Source: Bacillus pumilus (lineage in GTDB: Bacteria; Bacillota; Bacilli; Bacillales; Bacillaceae). From it: a stretch of 64,000 nucleotides of DNA. The notes beneath the pieces are model-generated. The model was given only the letters and a program-made list of their open reading frames with translations. It was not told the DNA's origin and ran no database searches. A program made the translations under genes and the position numbers. Below, in pieces: positions 26,816 to 36,058 of the stretch; the stretch's first letter is position 1; the number at the start of each line of letters is the position of its first letter. Location: assembly GCA_001938995.1 (NCBI GenBank), contig MKZN01000004.1:205827-269826 (forward strand), given 5' to 3'.

Positions 26816-27476
26816 TTTTCTTCCCCCTCATCAACAAACAGTATCAATTAAACATCAGAATCTTCATTCCAATAATGAATCATCATTCTATCGATGTATA
26901 TTATCATAATAAATCTACCCTTAAAAAACAATTGTTTTTTTGAGGGAAACACTATTAGCGAAATATTCTGATATAGAAAGACGTTCAAATTGTTTTATAT
27001 TGATATAATAGAAGTAAAGACACCGTGCAAAAAACGTTTATACCTTTCAAAGTCATTTGCCAAATGTAAGTTTTACGGGTTTATTATTTTTTATACCTCA
27101 GCATGCTCTTTTATACAGGTTAAATGCGGGACTAGAAGGTAGTAATGAAATATTCCTATATCATTTTGCTTCTATACCTATATACTACCCCTTGCTATTC
27201 CCACCTATTGTCTATTATATGATTGGTTATATCAATCTTAGACTAAAAACTAAATATCCTCTTTGTTGTGACCCTGTTCACTCCTATAATCATTCGTTTG
27301 ATCGTAGAAATTCAACTGAATAACCATTTTTTCACAGTCAATTCATTGATTTCTGTTTTCATCAAGAGCTCCATTCTACCTTTATTAAAAACAACCTTAC
27401 TGAAACAAAGTAAGGTTGTTTTTGATAGAATGCGATGATAAAGACGTAAGCACTTAGAGATCTTGACCAAACAGGT
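26816..27476. other. Long intergenic region, no confident gene
   Basis: It contains the ybxG promoter region and a short palindrome AAAAAACAATTGTTTTTT (26924-26941). A TATAAT at 27004-27009 could drive plus-strand transcription. A plus-strand open frame at 27057-27323 has a hydrophobic patch (FASIPIYYPLLFPPIVYYMIGY) but starts with TTG, lacks a ribosome-binding site and matches nothing I know; it could be a gene remnant. A strong hairpin with arms AAAAACAACCTTACT / AGTAAGGTTGTTTTT (27388-27422) terminates transcripts from either side. Confidence 0.5.
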
Positions 27477-28607
27477 TTATCTCCAATACACCCATTTACC
27501 CATGAGCCATTCCACAGGTCCTCTTCTCCACTTTTTCAAATAGAAATGGCTGATCAATAGCTGTGCGGTGTAGAGGCAGACAGCGAGTAGCAGACCAAAC
27601 ATGGACCCCATCTGTCCAAATAATCCAAGTCCATATGAATAAAAAATAGTGGTACAAATAATCGATTGCGCCAAGTAGTTAGATAAAGACAAACGGCCAA
27701 GCCCTGCAAACAGATGTTTCAGACCTTGGGCTGCCTTGGAATAGTAGAACACGATAAAGGCTTGTATATAACCAATCGTCAGCACGTAAGCGCCTAACGT
27801 GATCACCAATTCATTCCATGGGGCATCAATGAATGTCGCGCATTTCAATGCCAATCCAATCAAAATCATCCATACCCAGCCTTTACGGTAGGCCATTCCT
27901 CGATCTTCTTCTGTCAAATGTCCTCTTTTACCAATTGCCATCCCAAGTAACGCAAATGGACCAACCGTTAGAGAACCGAAAATAATTCCTAATAATGGCA
28001 TCATGACAATGGTCACGATGGCAATTATAATAGTGACAATCAACATATCGTCTTCAACCGTAATCCGGCTTAACAAAATGTCCCCATATGCTCCCTTCGC
28101 ATACACATCCGTTAATAACATGTCATTTCCATATACCAAATTCATCATATATGGGACAACCACTAAAGACACTGCACCTAACGAACCCGCCCATATGAGC
28201 ATGGTTTTCACTCGGCTACTCATAAACATCATTAAGAAAAACGTACAAACTCCATAATAAAGAAGAATATCCCCATTCCAAATAAAGATATAATGAAGCA
28301 TACCAAGCACAATCAAACCAAAGCCTCGGCGAATGACGATGGCATTGGTATTCAATCCCTTGACCTTCGTTGACTCAATCAGCTTCACAAAAGAATATCC
28401 AAACAAAAATGAAAAAATCGGATAAAACGAACCCTGGAACAGAATTTCAGTGACATACACTCCGAATTCCTGACCCCAAAAGCTCGTATCAAACATTTTC
28501 TCAAAATCATAATCATATTGGAAATTAAGCATATTCACGATGAGAATTCCTAATAAACTAAAACCACGTAAACTATCAATGAGCTCAACCCTAGTTCCTT
28601 TCAACAC
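27477..28607 (-). CDS. DUF418/DUF405 family multi-helix membrane protein
   Basis: A 376-residue integral membrane protein with roughly ten helices. The N-terminus RVELIDSLRGFSLLGILIVNM and the C-terminal block GRLSLSNYLAQSIICTTIFYSYGLGLFG identify the DUF418 (YeiB/YxaH/YrkO) family, thought to act as membrane transport or acyltransferase-like proteins without firm function. It is a single gene on the minus strand. Confidence 0.88.
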   Translation of the reverse strand: MLKGTRVELIDSLRGFSLLGILIVNMLNFQYDYDFEKMFDTSFWGQEFGVYVTEILFQGSFYPIFSFLFGYSFVKLIESTKVKGLNTNAIVIRRGFGLIVLGMLHYIFIWNGDILLYYGVCTFFLMMFMSSRVKTMLIWAGSLGAVSLVVVPYMMNLVYGNDMLLTDVYAKGAYGDILLSRITVEDDMLIVTIIIAIVTIVMMPLLGIIFGSLTVGPFALLGMAIGKRGHLTEEDRGMAYRKGWVWMILIGLALKCATFIDAPWNELVITLGAYVLTIGYIQAFIVFYYSKAAQGLKHLFAGLGRLSLSNYLAQSIICTTIFYSYGLGLFGQMGSMFGLLLAVCLYTAQLLISHFYLKKWRRGPVEWLMGKWVYWR

Positions 28608-28711
28608 GACAGCTCCCTCAAATAATATAAAAATAAAGCATATTTATCCTACCACACTTTTTAAAAAGTAGTTCATCTGCCCATATGTGTTTTAAGGTAA
28701 ATTTAATGAAA

Positions 28712-28738
28712 AAACCTAGAATAGACATTCTAGGTTTA
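28712..28738 (-). terminator. Terminator below the 65-residue membrane gene
   Basis: AAACCTAGAAT and ATTCTAGGTTT enclose AGAC; the minus strand continues with TTTTCATT. Confidence 0.8.
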
Positions 28739-28746
28739 AACACTCA

Positions 28747-28944
28747 TCATTCTTGTTGTTCTTTTTCTTCTTCCCTTAGCAAGAACTTCAAATAAAACGA
28801 AATTCCTAATCCGAAGAAAATAAGGGATAGTTCCCAGCCTGCTGATATAGATAATCGTTGCAACATGAGGATAACCAATAGAACCGCTCCTACACCTGCA
28901 TAAAAAACAGCTTCTCTCTTTAATTGTTTATTCGACTTAAACAA
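28747..28944 (-). CDS. 65-residue membrane protein next to the skf operon
   Basis: Two hydrophobic helices (about 14-28 and 34-52) and an acidic end LREEEKEQQE. I choose the TTG at 28944 because AGGAGG (28955-28960) is 10 nt upstream, whereas the GTG at 28953 is only 1 nt from it. It follows skfH in the same direction, 56 bp away, before a terminator, so it may be co-transcribed with the skf genes. It is not part of the described B. subtilis skf operon as I remember it. Confidence 0.55.
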   Translation of the reverse strand: MFKSNKQLKREAVFYAGVGAVLLVILMLQRLSISAGWELSLIFFGLGISFYLKFLLREEEKEQQE

Positions 28945-29000
28945 ACAACACACACCTCCTGACCCTCATCCTTCACATGATATAGATTTACATATCCTCC

Positions 29001-29429
29001 TTAAACGTCATGATTCCTTTTGATCTTTTCCAGCATTTTCCCCCATCCGGTATCGCCCATTTTCCGATCTACTAGCTGTCCCTCTTTATCTATATAACAA
29101 AAACTAGGTAATCCTTGCACTTGATACGTCGTCACGATCTCATACTGTTGGTCTAAAATAATGGGCGCTGTGATATTCTTTTCTTTTGCATATGTCGAAA
29201 CCACCTCTACCGATTTTTCTTCCTCCGTATAAGGTACATGCACAAAAATGACATGGATCCCTAACTCATCCACACTACGCATGATATGATTGGTTAATTC
29301 CTCACAATGAGGGCAGTTAACAGACCAAAAATATAAAAGCTGACATTCATTTTCTGGTAAACGTGTTTGATCAGAAGGTAGAATCCAAGGAAGGTGCTCC
29401 GGCCATTTGAGACATTGCGTATCCATCAT
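29001..29429 (-). CDS. skfH: Thioredoxin-like protein of the sporulation killing factor operon
   Basis: A 142-residue TlpA/thioredoxin-fold protein with redox motif CPHC in YFWSVNCPHCEELTNHIM (about 31-48) and cis-Pro loop VQGLPSFCYID. No export signal is visible. Length and position match SkfH of B. subtilis. It may help form the Cys1-Cys16 disulfide of the killing factor, which is an inference. It overlaps skfG by ATGA. Confidence 0.92.
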   Translation of the reverse strand: MMDTQCLKWPEHLPWILPSDQTRLPENECQLLYFWSVNCPHCEELTNHIMRSVDELGIHVIFVHVPYTEEEKSVEVVSTYAKEKNITAPIILDQQYEIVTTYQVQGLPSFCYIDKEGQLVDRKMGDTGWGKMLEKIKRNHDV

Positions 29430-29941
29430 TGATCTCCCTTTTCTTTTAGTTGAAAAGCGATAATTTTTCCTAATGCCTCTTCTGCTGCAAAGGGGGCGAC
29501 GCTCCCTGATGGATGTTCTTGTTCCTGCTTAAGACACTCGTACATGTTTTTTTCAATTTTTGATGGATCAATCCAAGAGATGCACCATGAAGCCCAAAAG
29601 CAAGTGGGTCCCTCATGACGTTTAGCCAATGGAATGAGAAATGGTAAACTAGGCTTGCCAATCCGCATGAGCGAAATGGCAGCCGCCATTCTTGTTTCCT
29701 CTTCTTCACTTTCTAGTAAATGTGCCAGTGACTCTGCTGCGCCTCCTGCATCTGCCCCAAATTCACCTAATACAGCTGCTGCAATATTTCGCAATGACCC
29801 TTCTTCCTTCAGCGCTTCAACAAGGACTGGGACTGCATCTTTTCCGGACTTTTTCAATTCCCCCATCGCTTGAACAATCGTCACTTCATTTGTATTCACT
29901 AAGTGTTGAACAGATTGAGACAGTTTATCTTCAGGTTTCAT
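29426..29941 (-). CDS. skfG: HEAT-like repeat protein SkfG
   Basis: The start MKPEDKLSQSVQHL (GGGAG upstream) gives 171 residues, the length of B. subtilis SkfG. Helical repeats AVPVLVEALKEEGSLRNIAAAVLGEFG and AAESLAHLLESEEEETRMAAAISLMRIG belong to the HEAT/PBS-lyase type. Such proteins act as scaffolds; its exact role in Skf production is unknown. Translation is coupled with skfH. Confidence 0.92.
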   Translation of the reverse strand: MKPEDKLSQSVQHLVNTNEVTIVQAMGELKKSGKDAVPVLVEALKEEGSLRNIAAAVLGEFGADAGGAAESLAHLLESEEEETRMAAAISLMRIGKPSLPFLIPLAKRHEGPTCFWASWCISWIDPSKIEKNMYECLKQEQEHPSGSVAPFAAEEALGKIIAFQLKEKGDQ

Positions 29942-29957
29942 TACAATCAGCTCCCTT

Positions 29958-31379
29958 TTAATGAGTCGAACGGTATCGGTAACAAACAACATAAGAGACA
30001 AGTCCAGCAAAGATACATGCAACCGCTCTGAACCAGCCATCAGTCAGCACATGAATACCAATGATGAGCCCAGCACTACACACAGACGCAACGAGCAAGG
30101 ATCGATAATAGATGCCCAAAGCGAGACTCACTTCGCGCCTCAAAGGCTGAGTAAAAGCAAAAAGCCGTATAGTCAAAAACCATATATAGAAACCTCCCCC
30201 ATACAATGACCAATACAAAACGTCATGGACGTCAATAAACAGAAGAGTAACGAGGTATACAACATATATCCAAAAGGTTTGGAACACTTCTAATAGAAGG
30301 ATTTTTTGATATAAAGCTCCTGGAAAAAGATAAAGTACGCCAGTTTGCGCGTGCCTCACAATCCCGGCGTAATACGAACTAATGAAAACCGATGCAATGA
30401 TGAGGATAAAAAATAGATTCAACCAATCTGTAAAATAAGACATGACAACATAATACGTGCCAATCAACAGGGCAGTAGATAATAAGTGAAAGGTTAAGTA
30501 TTTTTTGATAAGCAATATTTCTAGCCATAGAAAAGCCCAGTTACCCGTCATCGATGGAAGCCCCCACCACGACTTGCCTGTCTTCCGCACCATTGGATTT
30601 GAATGAATGTGTTTCCCCTCAAATTCCTCCCAAAACTCTGCCTCTTTGACTAAAGATTCCTTCATCTCCATTCGGTGACAAGCCTTAAAGATCATCACCA
30701 AAGCTAGAACGATAACTCCAAGAAAGATGAGAAAGGAGAAAAATGAGAACTCATCCACCTTCCGCCCAACCTGAAACATAAAAGAATCAGCCATGTTCGT
30801 GAAAAAAGACTGTTGGAAGATCAATTGATTCAACAACAGGAGCGCATAGCAACAAAACATCAGCACAAAACCAAGCAAGAACACCCGCTTGTATACTCGA
30901 ATGGTTCTAGCACAAGACACGGCAATCATCCATGTTTCCACCATACATAACAACCCTGTCAGTATGAGCGATTTCTCGAGTAGAAAAGGAGACTGCCGCG
31001 TCAAACCAATAAGCATAAGATCTGCCATCATAGCAGAGACAATTAGAAGAGCACCCCTCCAAAGAATGTGATATATCCACACACTCATCACCACTATCCA
31101 CAAGGAAGCCCCATTCCCATATAACCAAATGATATCGTTCATTTGACTAGGCAGTCGATTCGTGAACAAGCCAAAACCAGTATAAAGAATAAACAGAAAA
31201 ACCATCATCCATCCAGCTATACTCGCATCCCAATTCCCCATACTTGAAACTGCGCTCAGCTGAAATCCAATCGCTGCCATCAAAAGAAGTAAGATGAGAA
31301 AGGGCATTTTCTTTTCCTGTTGTTTACTCATTATGCGTCTTTGGGATTTGATCCACAAAAGGGAGAGCGTGTTATACAC
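29958..31379 (-). CDS. skfF: ABC transporter permease SkfF
   Basis: About 473 residues from a GTG that overlaps the skfE stop (AGTGTATAA), with AGGAGAG upstream. An internal Met at residue 17 would give 457, nearer the 447 residues of B. subtilis SkfF. It has roughly ten to twelve transmembrane helices without an ATPase domain. With SkfE it forms the exporter that also confers immunity to the sporulation killing factor. Confidence 0.9.
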   Translation of the reverse strand: MYNTLSLLWIKSQRRIMSKQQEKKMPFLILLLLMAAIGFQLSAVSSMGNWDASIAGWMMVFLFILYTGFGLFTNRLPSQMNDIIWLYGNGASLWIVVMSVWIYHILWRGALLIVSAMMADLMLIGLTRQSPFLLEKSLILTGLLCMVETWMIAVSCARTIRVYKRVFLLGFVLMFCCYALLLLNQLIFQQSFFTNMADSFMFQVGRKVDEFSFFSFLIFLGVIVLALVMIFKACHRMEMKESLVKEAEFWEEFEGKHIHSNPMVRKTGKSWWGLPSMTGNWAFLWLEILLIKKYLTFHLLSTALLIGTYYVVMSYFTDWLNLFFILIIASVFISSYYAGIVRHAQTGVLYLFPGALYQKILLLEVFQTFWIYVVYLVTLLFIDVHDVLYWSLYGGGFYIWFLTIRLFAFTQPLRREVSLALGIYYRSLLVASVCSAGLIIGIHVLTDGWFRAVACIFAGLVSYVVCYRYRSTH

Positions 31380-32094
31380 TAGACCACTCTCCTAACAGCT
31401 GAATCACTTCCGACCTCCATCCTACCTGTTCATCCTTTAATTGAGGTACATCCATACTCTTCATGATGTCACCGTCTCGTATTAAGATCACCCTGCTCGC
31501 CGTATCCAAAACAAACTCCAGACTGTGAGTAGACACAAGGGCCGAACCACCTTGACGACTTTTTTGTTTCAGCCAATCGGACAACCACTGTTTTGATGGG
31601 ATATCTAATCCGACGGTTGGTTCATCCAATATGAAAAGTGTGGCATCTTGCACAATAGCCCCCGCTAAAACAACACGCTGTTTTTGACCTCTCGACAGCC
31701 TTCCACACAGCTCGTTCATCTTCGTTTCCATATGGACTTCTTGCAATGCGTCATACACCTTTTCTTTGATCTGTTTTAAGCCTTTATGATAACCCCTAGC
31801 ACGGAATTGAACATGTTCAGCAACGGTTAATTCTGGATACAAATACGGCTGATCAGGAATAAGAGCCACTTGCTTTTGGACTTGGGAATGACCAGGTGGG
31901 AAACCCCCTATGAGAATTTCCCCTTGATCTGGTTGATATAGACCTGTCAAACACCGAATGGTTGTCGTTTTCCCCGCACCATTCGGCCCAAGCAGAGCAA
32001 CAACCTCTCCTGCTTCAATTGAAAAGGATAAACCCTCTATCCCATCACCGTTGCTATATCGCTTGCTTACATTCTGAACCTCCATGATTGGCAT
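31372..32094 (-). CDS. skfE: ABC transporter ATPase SkfE
   Basis: A 240-residue ATPase: Walker A GPNGAGKTT (about 36-44), Q-loop IPDQPYLYPELT, signature LSRGQKQR (degenerate second residue group), Walker B LFILDEPTVGLD and H-loop STHSLEF. ATG at 32094 follows GGGAGAGATTTG. It drives SkfF for export of, and immunity to, Skf. Confidence 0.94.
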   Translation of the reverse strand: MPIMEVQNVSKRYSNGDGIEGLSFSIEAGEVVALLGPNGAGKTTTIRCLTGLYQPDQGEILIGGFPPGHSQVQKQVALIPDQPYLYPELTVAEHVQFRARGYHKGLKQIKEKVYDALQEVHMETKMNELCGRLSRGQKQRVVLAGAIVQDATLFILDEPTVGLDIPSKQWLSDWLKQKSRQGGSALVSTHSLEFVLDTASRVILIRDGDIMKSMDVPQLKDEQVGWRSEVIQLLGEWSSV

Positions 32095-32111
32095 CAAATC
32101 TCTCCCTTATC

Positions 32112-33602
32112 TTAGAGTGATGTATGCTGAGACTTTTTCGTATGTACATATCTTTGAAGCTTAAATTGCCATAAGGGCATACAAACGAGCACCAAATTAT
32201 GAATAAAATGTGTCACCAACACACAAACAAATCCATAATTAATATAAAGAAAACCGAGGAAACATCCGAACACAAAAAGGTGCACCCAACGAATCCACCT
32301 AGGATCATACCCTGTGACTTGATGCATAATTGCCCACAGTAAAGATGAGATTACAATAGATAACATGATACTTCCACTTAACCAATATATGAAAGAAATC
32401 ATTAAAAGTCGGTAAATCACTTCTTCCCCAATCGAACTTTGCAGACTCATATTCAAGCCTTGTCTTAAAGTAAAGCCTGATAAAAACATACTTCTATTTG
32501 ATAATTCTGGGGAGATTCGCAAACGATTCGTTCGCTCTAATAAGTAAAAGACGAGTGACGTGATGCCAAGACTGATGAATCCGGCGCTAATACCGATAAA
32601 AAACTGTCCACTGACTCGATCTAATAGTTTCCAACCTAATTCATTCGCAAGAGCACCTCCTGCCAGTGAACATATAAATACTACAAATCCTGTCAATAAT
32701 CCTGCAAGCAATGTTGACAGAATGCCGAGTAATCGCACAGTATGAACACTCATTCTAGCATCGTATGCATTTACAATGGTCAACTGTGCATCTTCCTTGA
32801 TTGTGAGAGATTGTACGAACACCACGGCCAATCCGAGTGTAAGGCTCAGGATCAATTGCGTATGGACATCCATCAAAACTAAAACAAGAATCGCCATGAC
32901 CATCGCAGCAGCTGAGGCAACCATACCTGAGATGCCAAAAGTCGATTCAACCTGCTCATCTCGTATCACTTGGTTCATCTGATCTGTTAAAATTTCCGTA
33001 TCTGTTCCCACATAAGTGATAACACCAGAATGCACTTCAACCGTCACCTTAAGACGAACATCTTCCTCTTCAGCAAGATACCAGTATGTTTGGACTTCAC
33101 GAAAATCCTCTTCCTTCGAACCTGAACCAGTTATTTTCGTCTTATTCCATAATCCTGCTTGAGAACACGTTAATTTCTGTTTTAATCCTTCTTGTGATAT
33201 TAGGTCGTCTTTTTTAGGTAACGATGTTTTCCTTACATCTGCATAAAAAAATGTCACTTCACGTTTTGCGTTGACTCCTATAACGAATGATTGATGTTGG
33301 TGAACAAAACGAACACGCCAGGACTCCACCAACCCCATTTCGTGAAGGATACGCCGGTTTTTATTCAATAATCCCAAATGATGTAGCTTATTCACGGTTT
33401 CATGATCATACCAATAGACTGAATATACATCCCACTCATCTACATCTATTCCCACGAATTCCTTGATAAATTCAATACTGACATGTCTTGCTTCACTTTT
33501 ATCTAAAAGGTTTGATTCGATCGTCGATATTCGAAATTTCAAAAATAGGACTAGCCCTACCACTCCAAAACCTGTCCATAATATAAAAGGAAAGCTATTC
33601 AT
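32112..33602 (-). CDS. skfC: CAAX/CPBP-type membrane protease SkfC
   Basis: Starting at MNSFPFILW, overlapping the skfB stop, the product has 496 residues, the length of B. subtilis SkfC. An N-terminal helix and extracytoplasmic domain precede about eight helices with CPBP protease motifs EEVIYRLLM (Glu-Glu pair near 395) and the His-bearing segments WAIMHQVTG and VLVTHFIHN. It is thought to remove the SkfA leader and perhaps to cyclise the peptide. Confidence 0.93.
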   Translation of the reverse strand: MNSFPFILWTGFGVVGLVLFLKFRISTIESNLLDKSEARHVSIEFIKEFVGIDVDEWDVYSVYWYDHETVNKLHHLGLLNKNRRILHEMGLVESWRVRFVHQHQSFVIGVNAKREVTFFYADVRKTSLPKKDDLISQEGLKQKLTCSQAGLWNKTKITGSGSKEEDFREVQTYWYLAEEEDVRLKVTVEVHSGVITYVGTDTEILTDQMNQVIRDEQVESTFGISGMVASAAAMVMAILVLVLMDVHTQLILSLTLGLAVVFVQSLTIKEDAQLTIVNAYDARMSVHTVRLLGILSTLLAGLLTGFVVFICSLAGGALANELGWKLLDRVSGQFFIGISAGFISLGITSLVFYLLERTNRLRISPELSNRSMFLSGFTLRQGLNMSLQSSIGEEVIYRLLMISFIYWLSGSIMLSIVISSLLWAIMHQVTGYDPRWIRWVHLFVFGCFLGFLYINYGFVCVLVTHFIHNLVLVCMPLWQFKLQRYVHTKKSQHTSL

Positions 33603-34830
33603 GAGTAGTTCCTGCTTTCTGTTCATTTTCAAAAGGAAGGTCTGGCTCGGTTAATTCAACTTTCCCTATACATTTACAGTTTTTCGCTTCACATTTTAAT
33701 TGAAATAAGCGTGCCGGCGAACCAATTTCTGAAAAAGAATCCGTTAGAATGTGACCTAAAGAGATATCCTCTAGTTGACATGGTGTGACATAGCCATCTG
33801 CTCTTATATACCACGCAAGGTAACCAGGAGTACAAAAGTCCGTTGTGAAAGTACTCTCTTCATGCTCCCAATCGATTATATTCAGTTGATGTCCCCATTT
33901 ATGACGCGCCTGCTGTAATTGGCTCTGGACACGCTGTTCAAATGAAGTCTCCAGCGCTTTAAAATTCTCCGTAGCACGTCCAACTGATAATGTCTTACCA
34001 GCACGAAAGATGGAAGCATTTGCATCAGCACAATGGTCAACAACCTCTACCACTTGATCCGCATTCAATTCATTGATCGTCATAGCAACAATGACAGGAA
34101 CATTCATTTCTGCCATACGTTTGATTGTTTGCATACTCTCACGAAATGCACCTATCCTCCCCCTTAAAGAATCATGCGTATCGCTCGTCCCATCTATGCT
34201 AACTTGTACAGATACATTGCCAAGGTGACTAAGCAGCTCTATTTCTTCCTGTCTCCAGTTTAAGCCATTGCTAAAAACGTTTACATTTGTAAATAAGGAA
34301 CTGGCAGCCATCACAATATTTTTAAAACCTTTGATTAATTTGGCTTCGCCCCCAGTTAAGGTTACATCGGCTACCCCTTGCGCTGCTAATTTTTGCATCA
34401 CATTGATCCATTGCGAACAAGTTAACTCTTCAGGGTAGGGCTTGCCTGAACTGGCATAACAAAAGGAACATCCCAAGTTACAAGCATTGGTTAATTGGAG
34501 TGTACAGCTAATAGGCAAATAGGAATGTACCGAACCCGTAAATTGAATCGGCTGATCTAACAAACCTTCTGTCCAAGCTTTTGTAAAAGGATGGACACTC
34601 AATTCCTCTCGCAGTTGATCAGCAGTCAACTCCTCCTTTTTGACAATTTCCCAAATACGTGCCGTTTTGGCCAAGTCTTTATTTTTAGACAGTAAAAATG
34701 CCAGCTGGGCTCCCCTTCCGCTCAATCTAAAATAATACATGGATTTTCTATCTATCATGACAGCGCCATGTGGCTGCAAATGAATTGCTAGTTCAGGTAA
34801 ATCATATTCTGCTACATGAAGATTTGACAT
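33595..34830 (-). CDS. skfB: Radical SAM sactionine synthase SkfB
   Basis: A 411-residue radical SAM protein that installs the Cys4-to-Met12 alpha-thioether in SkfA. The SAM-binding cluster cysteines are C117, C121 and C124 in NACNLGCSFCYA, the numbering known for SkfB. An N-terminal peptide-binding region (RRE/PqqD-like, about 20-90) precedes the barrel. The C-terminal twitch/SPASM-like region holds further Cys (FCTPGYL, TPCQLE, KCEAKNCKCIG) for an auxiliary iron-sulfur cluster. It lies 64 bp downstream of skfA, after a hairpin. Confidence 0.96.
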   Translation of the reverse strand: MSNLHVAEYDLPELAIHLQPHGAVMIDRKSMYYFRLSGRGAQLAFLLSKNKDLAKTARIWEIVKKEELTADQLREELSVHPFTKAWTEGLLDQPIQFTGSVHSYLPISCTLQLTNACNLGCSFCYASSGKPYPEELTCSQWINVMQKLAAQGVADVTLTGGEAKLIKGFKNIVMAASSLFTNVNVFSNGLNWRQEEIELLSHLGNVSVQVSIDGTSDTHDSLRGRIGAFRESMQTIKRMAEMNVPVIVAMTINELNADQVVEVVDHCADANASIFRAGKTLSVGRATENFKALETSFEQRVQSQLQQARHKWGHQLNIIDWEHEESTFTTDFCTPGYLAWYIRADGYVTPCQLEDISLGHILTDSFSEIGSPARLFQLKCEAKNCKCIGKVELTEPDLPFENEQKAGTTHE

Positions 34831-34856
34831 AAATAGACACCCCTTTTATAGAATAA

Positions 34857-34882
34857 GGAGTTAGCAAAATTTGCTTAACTCC
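34857..34882 (-). terminator. Hairpin between skfA and skfB (attenuator-like)
   Basis: GGAGTTAGCAAA and TTTGCTTAACTCC form a stem in the skfA-skfB gap. It is followed by only a weak T stretch on the minus strand, so partial termination or mRNA end protection, giving more precursor than enzyme message, is likely. Confidence 0.65.
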
Positions 34883-34894
34883 CTATGTTACTCA

Positions 34895-35062
34895 TTAAAT
34901 AGCGCGCATAGCAGGATGTGGAAGTGCACAAACACGTGTCATTGCAATACTTTTTGAGGCCCAGCACCCCATACATCCAGCTGCCTTCACAATAGAAGTA
35001 CCACCTGGACGTTTAAGGCTTTTTTTACTCACAGATTCCCATTCTTTTTGGTTTCTTGTCAT
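34895..35062 (-). CDS. skfA: Sporulation killing factor precursor SkfA
   Basis: A 55-residue precursor beginning MTRNQKEWESVSKKSLKRPG. The last 26 residues, starting CMGCWASKSIAM and ending AMRAI, equal the mature circular sactipeptide of B. subtilis as I remember it: Cys4 is linked to Met12 alpha carbon, Cys1 to Cys16 by disulfide, and the termini are joined. Only the leader shows differences (MTRN, KSLKR instead of KGLMK). The ATG at 35062 follows GAGGAGGT; a longer frame to 35098 has no Shine-Dalgarno and is not in the family. Skf lyses non-sporulating sister cells. Confidence 0.97.
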   Translation of the reverse strand: MTRNQKEWESVSKKSLKRPGGTSIVKAAGCMGCWASKSIAMTRVCALPHPAMRAI

Positions 35063-35140
35063 AAGTAAAACCTCCTCTTTAATTTTGCATAGTGTCAATA
35101 GACCTATTCACTATGCACCCTGATATTACCATATTGAAAA

Positions 35141-35183
35141 TGTCGAAGTAAGGGGAATTATGAAAAATATACCAAAATCGACA
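35141..35183. promoter_or_regulatory. Spo0A-box-like sites upstream of skfA
   Basis: The plus strand carries a perfect 0A box TGTCGAA (35141-35147), and ATCGACA (35177-35183) is a one-mismatch inverted copy. They sit 80-120 bp upstream of the skfA start, fitting the known activation of skf by phosphorylated Spo0A. Confidence 0.75.
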
Positions 35184-35252
35184 CAAAGGTTCATTATTGT
35201 TTTGTTACTAGTAGGCAATCAAATTTAAGAAGTATTGGATAACATGATCCTA

Positions 35253-35288
35253 AAAATACCCTCTAGATACACATATCCAAAGGGTACA
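35253..35288 (-). terminator. Terminator between yxlG and skfA
   Basis: TACCCTTTGGATA and TATCTAGAGGGTA pair on the minus strand, followed by TTTTTAG; it separates the yxl genes from skfA. Confidence 0.75.
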
Positions 35289-35293
35289 CAATG

Positions 35294-36058
35294 CTATAAT
35301 TCTTGTTTTCTAAAGAGAAACAATCCTATGAGGAAAAAGAGAACAATCAAGCTCGATACACCGAGTAAACTAGTAAGTGCATGTTCTGATAATGTTCCTT
35401 TATGAATCATTTCTTCTGCTGCACTTGTCATTCCTTTCGGTGCATACTTCCCCAGTGAATGTTCGAAAAACTGTGGAACTGTAAAGAGAACCAGGTTCAT
35501 TAATAGGGAAACACCGCCTGCCGTGACTGATCGCTTAAATAATGCCGATGCACAGATCGTCGACACCACGATAAGCAATAAATTCGGGGAATATAGAAGT
35601 GTTCCTTTTAACACATTGAGCCAATCCAAATGTCCAAATTGAATGTCAACGTAATAAACAGAAGCCAGTACCGCCACAACCAAACTAAACATGGTCAGAC
35701 AGGCATAGGCGCATATTTTTGAAACATAATAACTCGTTCGACTGATCGGTTTCACCATGATCATCGAAATCACGCCAGAGGCCCGTTCGCCAGCGATCGT
35801 ACCCATGACAATCATGATGAGAATAAAAACGCCAATCGAATCAAATTTACTTAACGCACTCGCTAAAGCCTCTCCCGCACTAGGCTCTGGTATATAAAAC
35901 GTAGACCCTTCTGGTAAATTGGCTGAAGATGATAATAAATCCGGTAACATTTTCAACGTAATTGGCTGTGTAATCATTAAAATCGTAAAAATAATTGGAA
36001 CAAATAAGCTCTTATAACTTGTGATTAATTCCCTAAATTTTTTTTAAAACATCATCAT
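35294..36058 (-). pseudogene. yxlG: ABC-2 type permease YxlG-like with early stop codon
   Basis: The frame starts at ATGATGATGTTT overlapping the yxlF stop, meets TAA at 36046-36044 (codon 5), then continues openly with KKFRELITSYKSLFVPIIFTILMITQ and some 230 residues with six helices, ending FLFRKQEL. Reading the TAA as AAA would give a normal protein near the 259 residues of YxlG. No ATG, GTG or TTG occurs between the stop and the internal ATG at 35977, which has no good Shine-Dalgarno and would cut helix 1. So the permease is probably lost or weakly made. Confidence 0.75.

Noticed and set aside
27057..27323. 88-codon plus-strand frame with a hydrophobic patch
   Set aside because: TTG start without Shine-Dalgarno, no recognised family, and atypical composition; mentioned only as a possible remnant in the gap entry.
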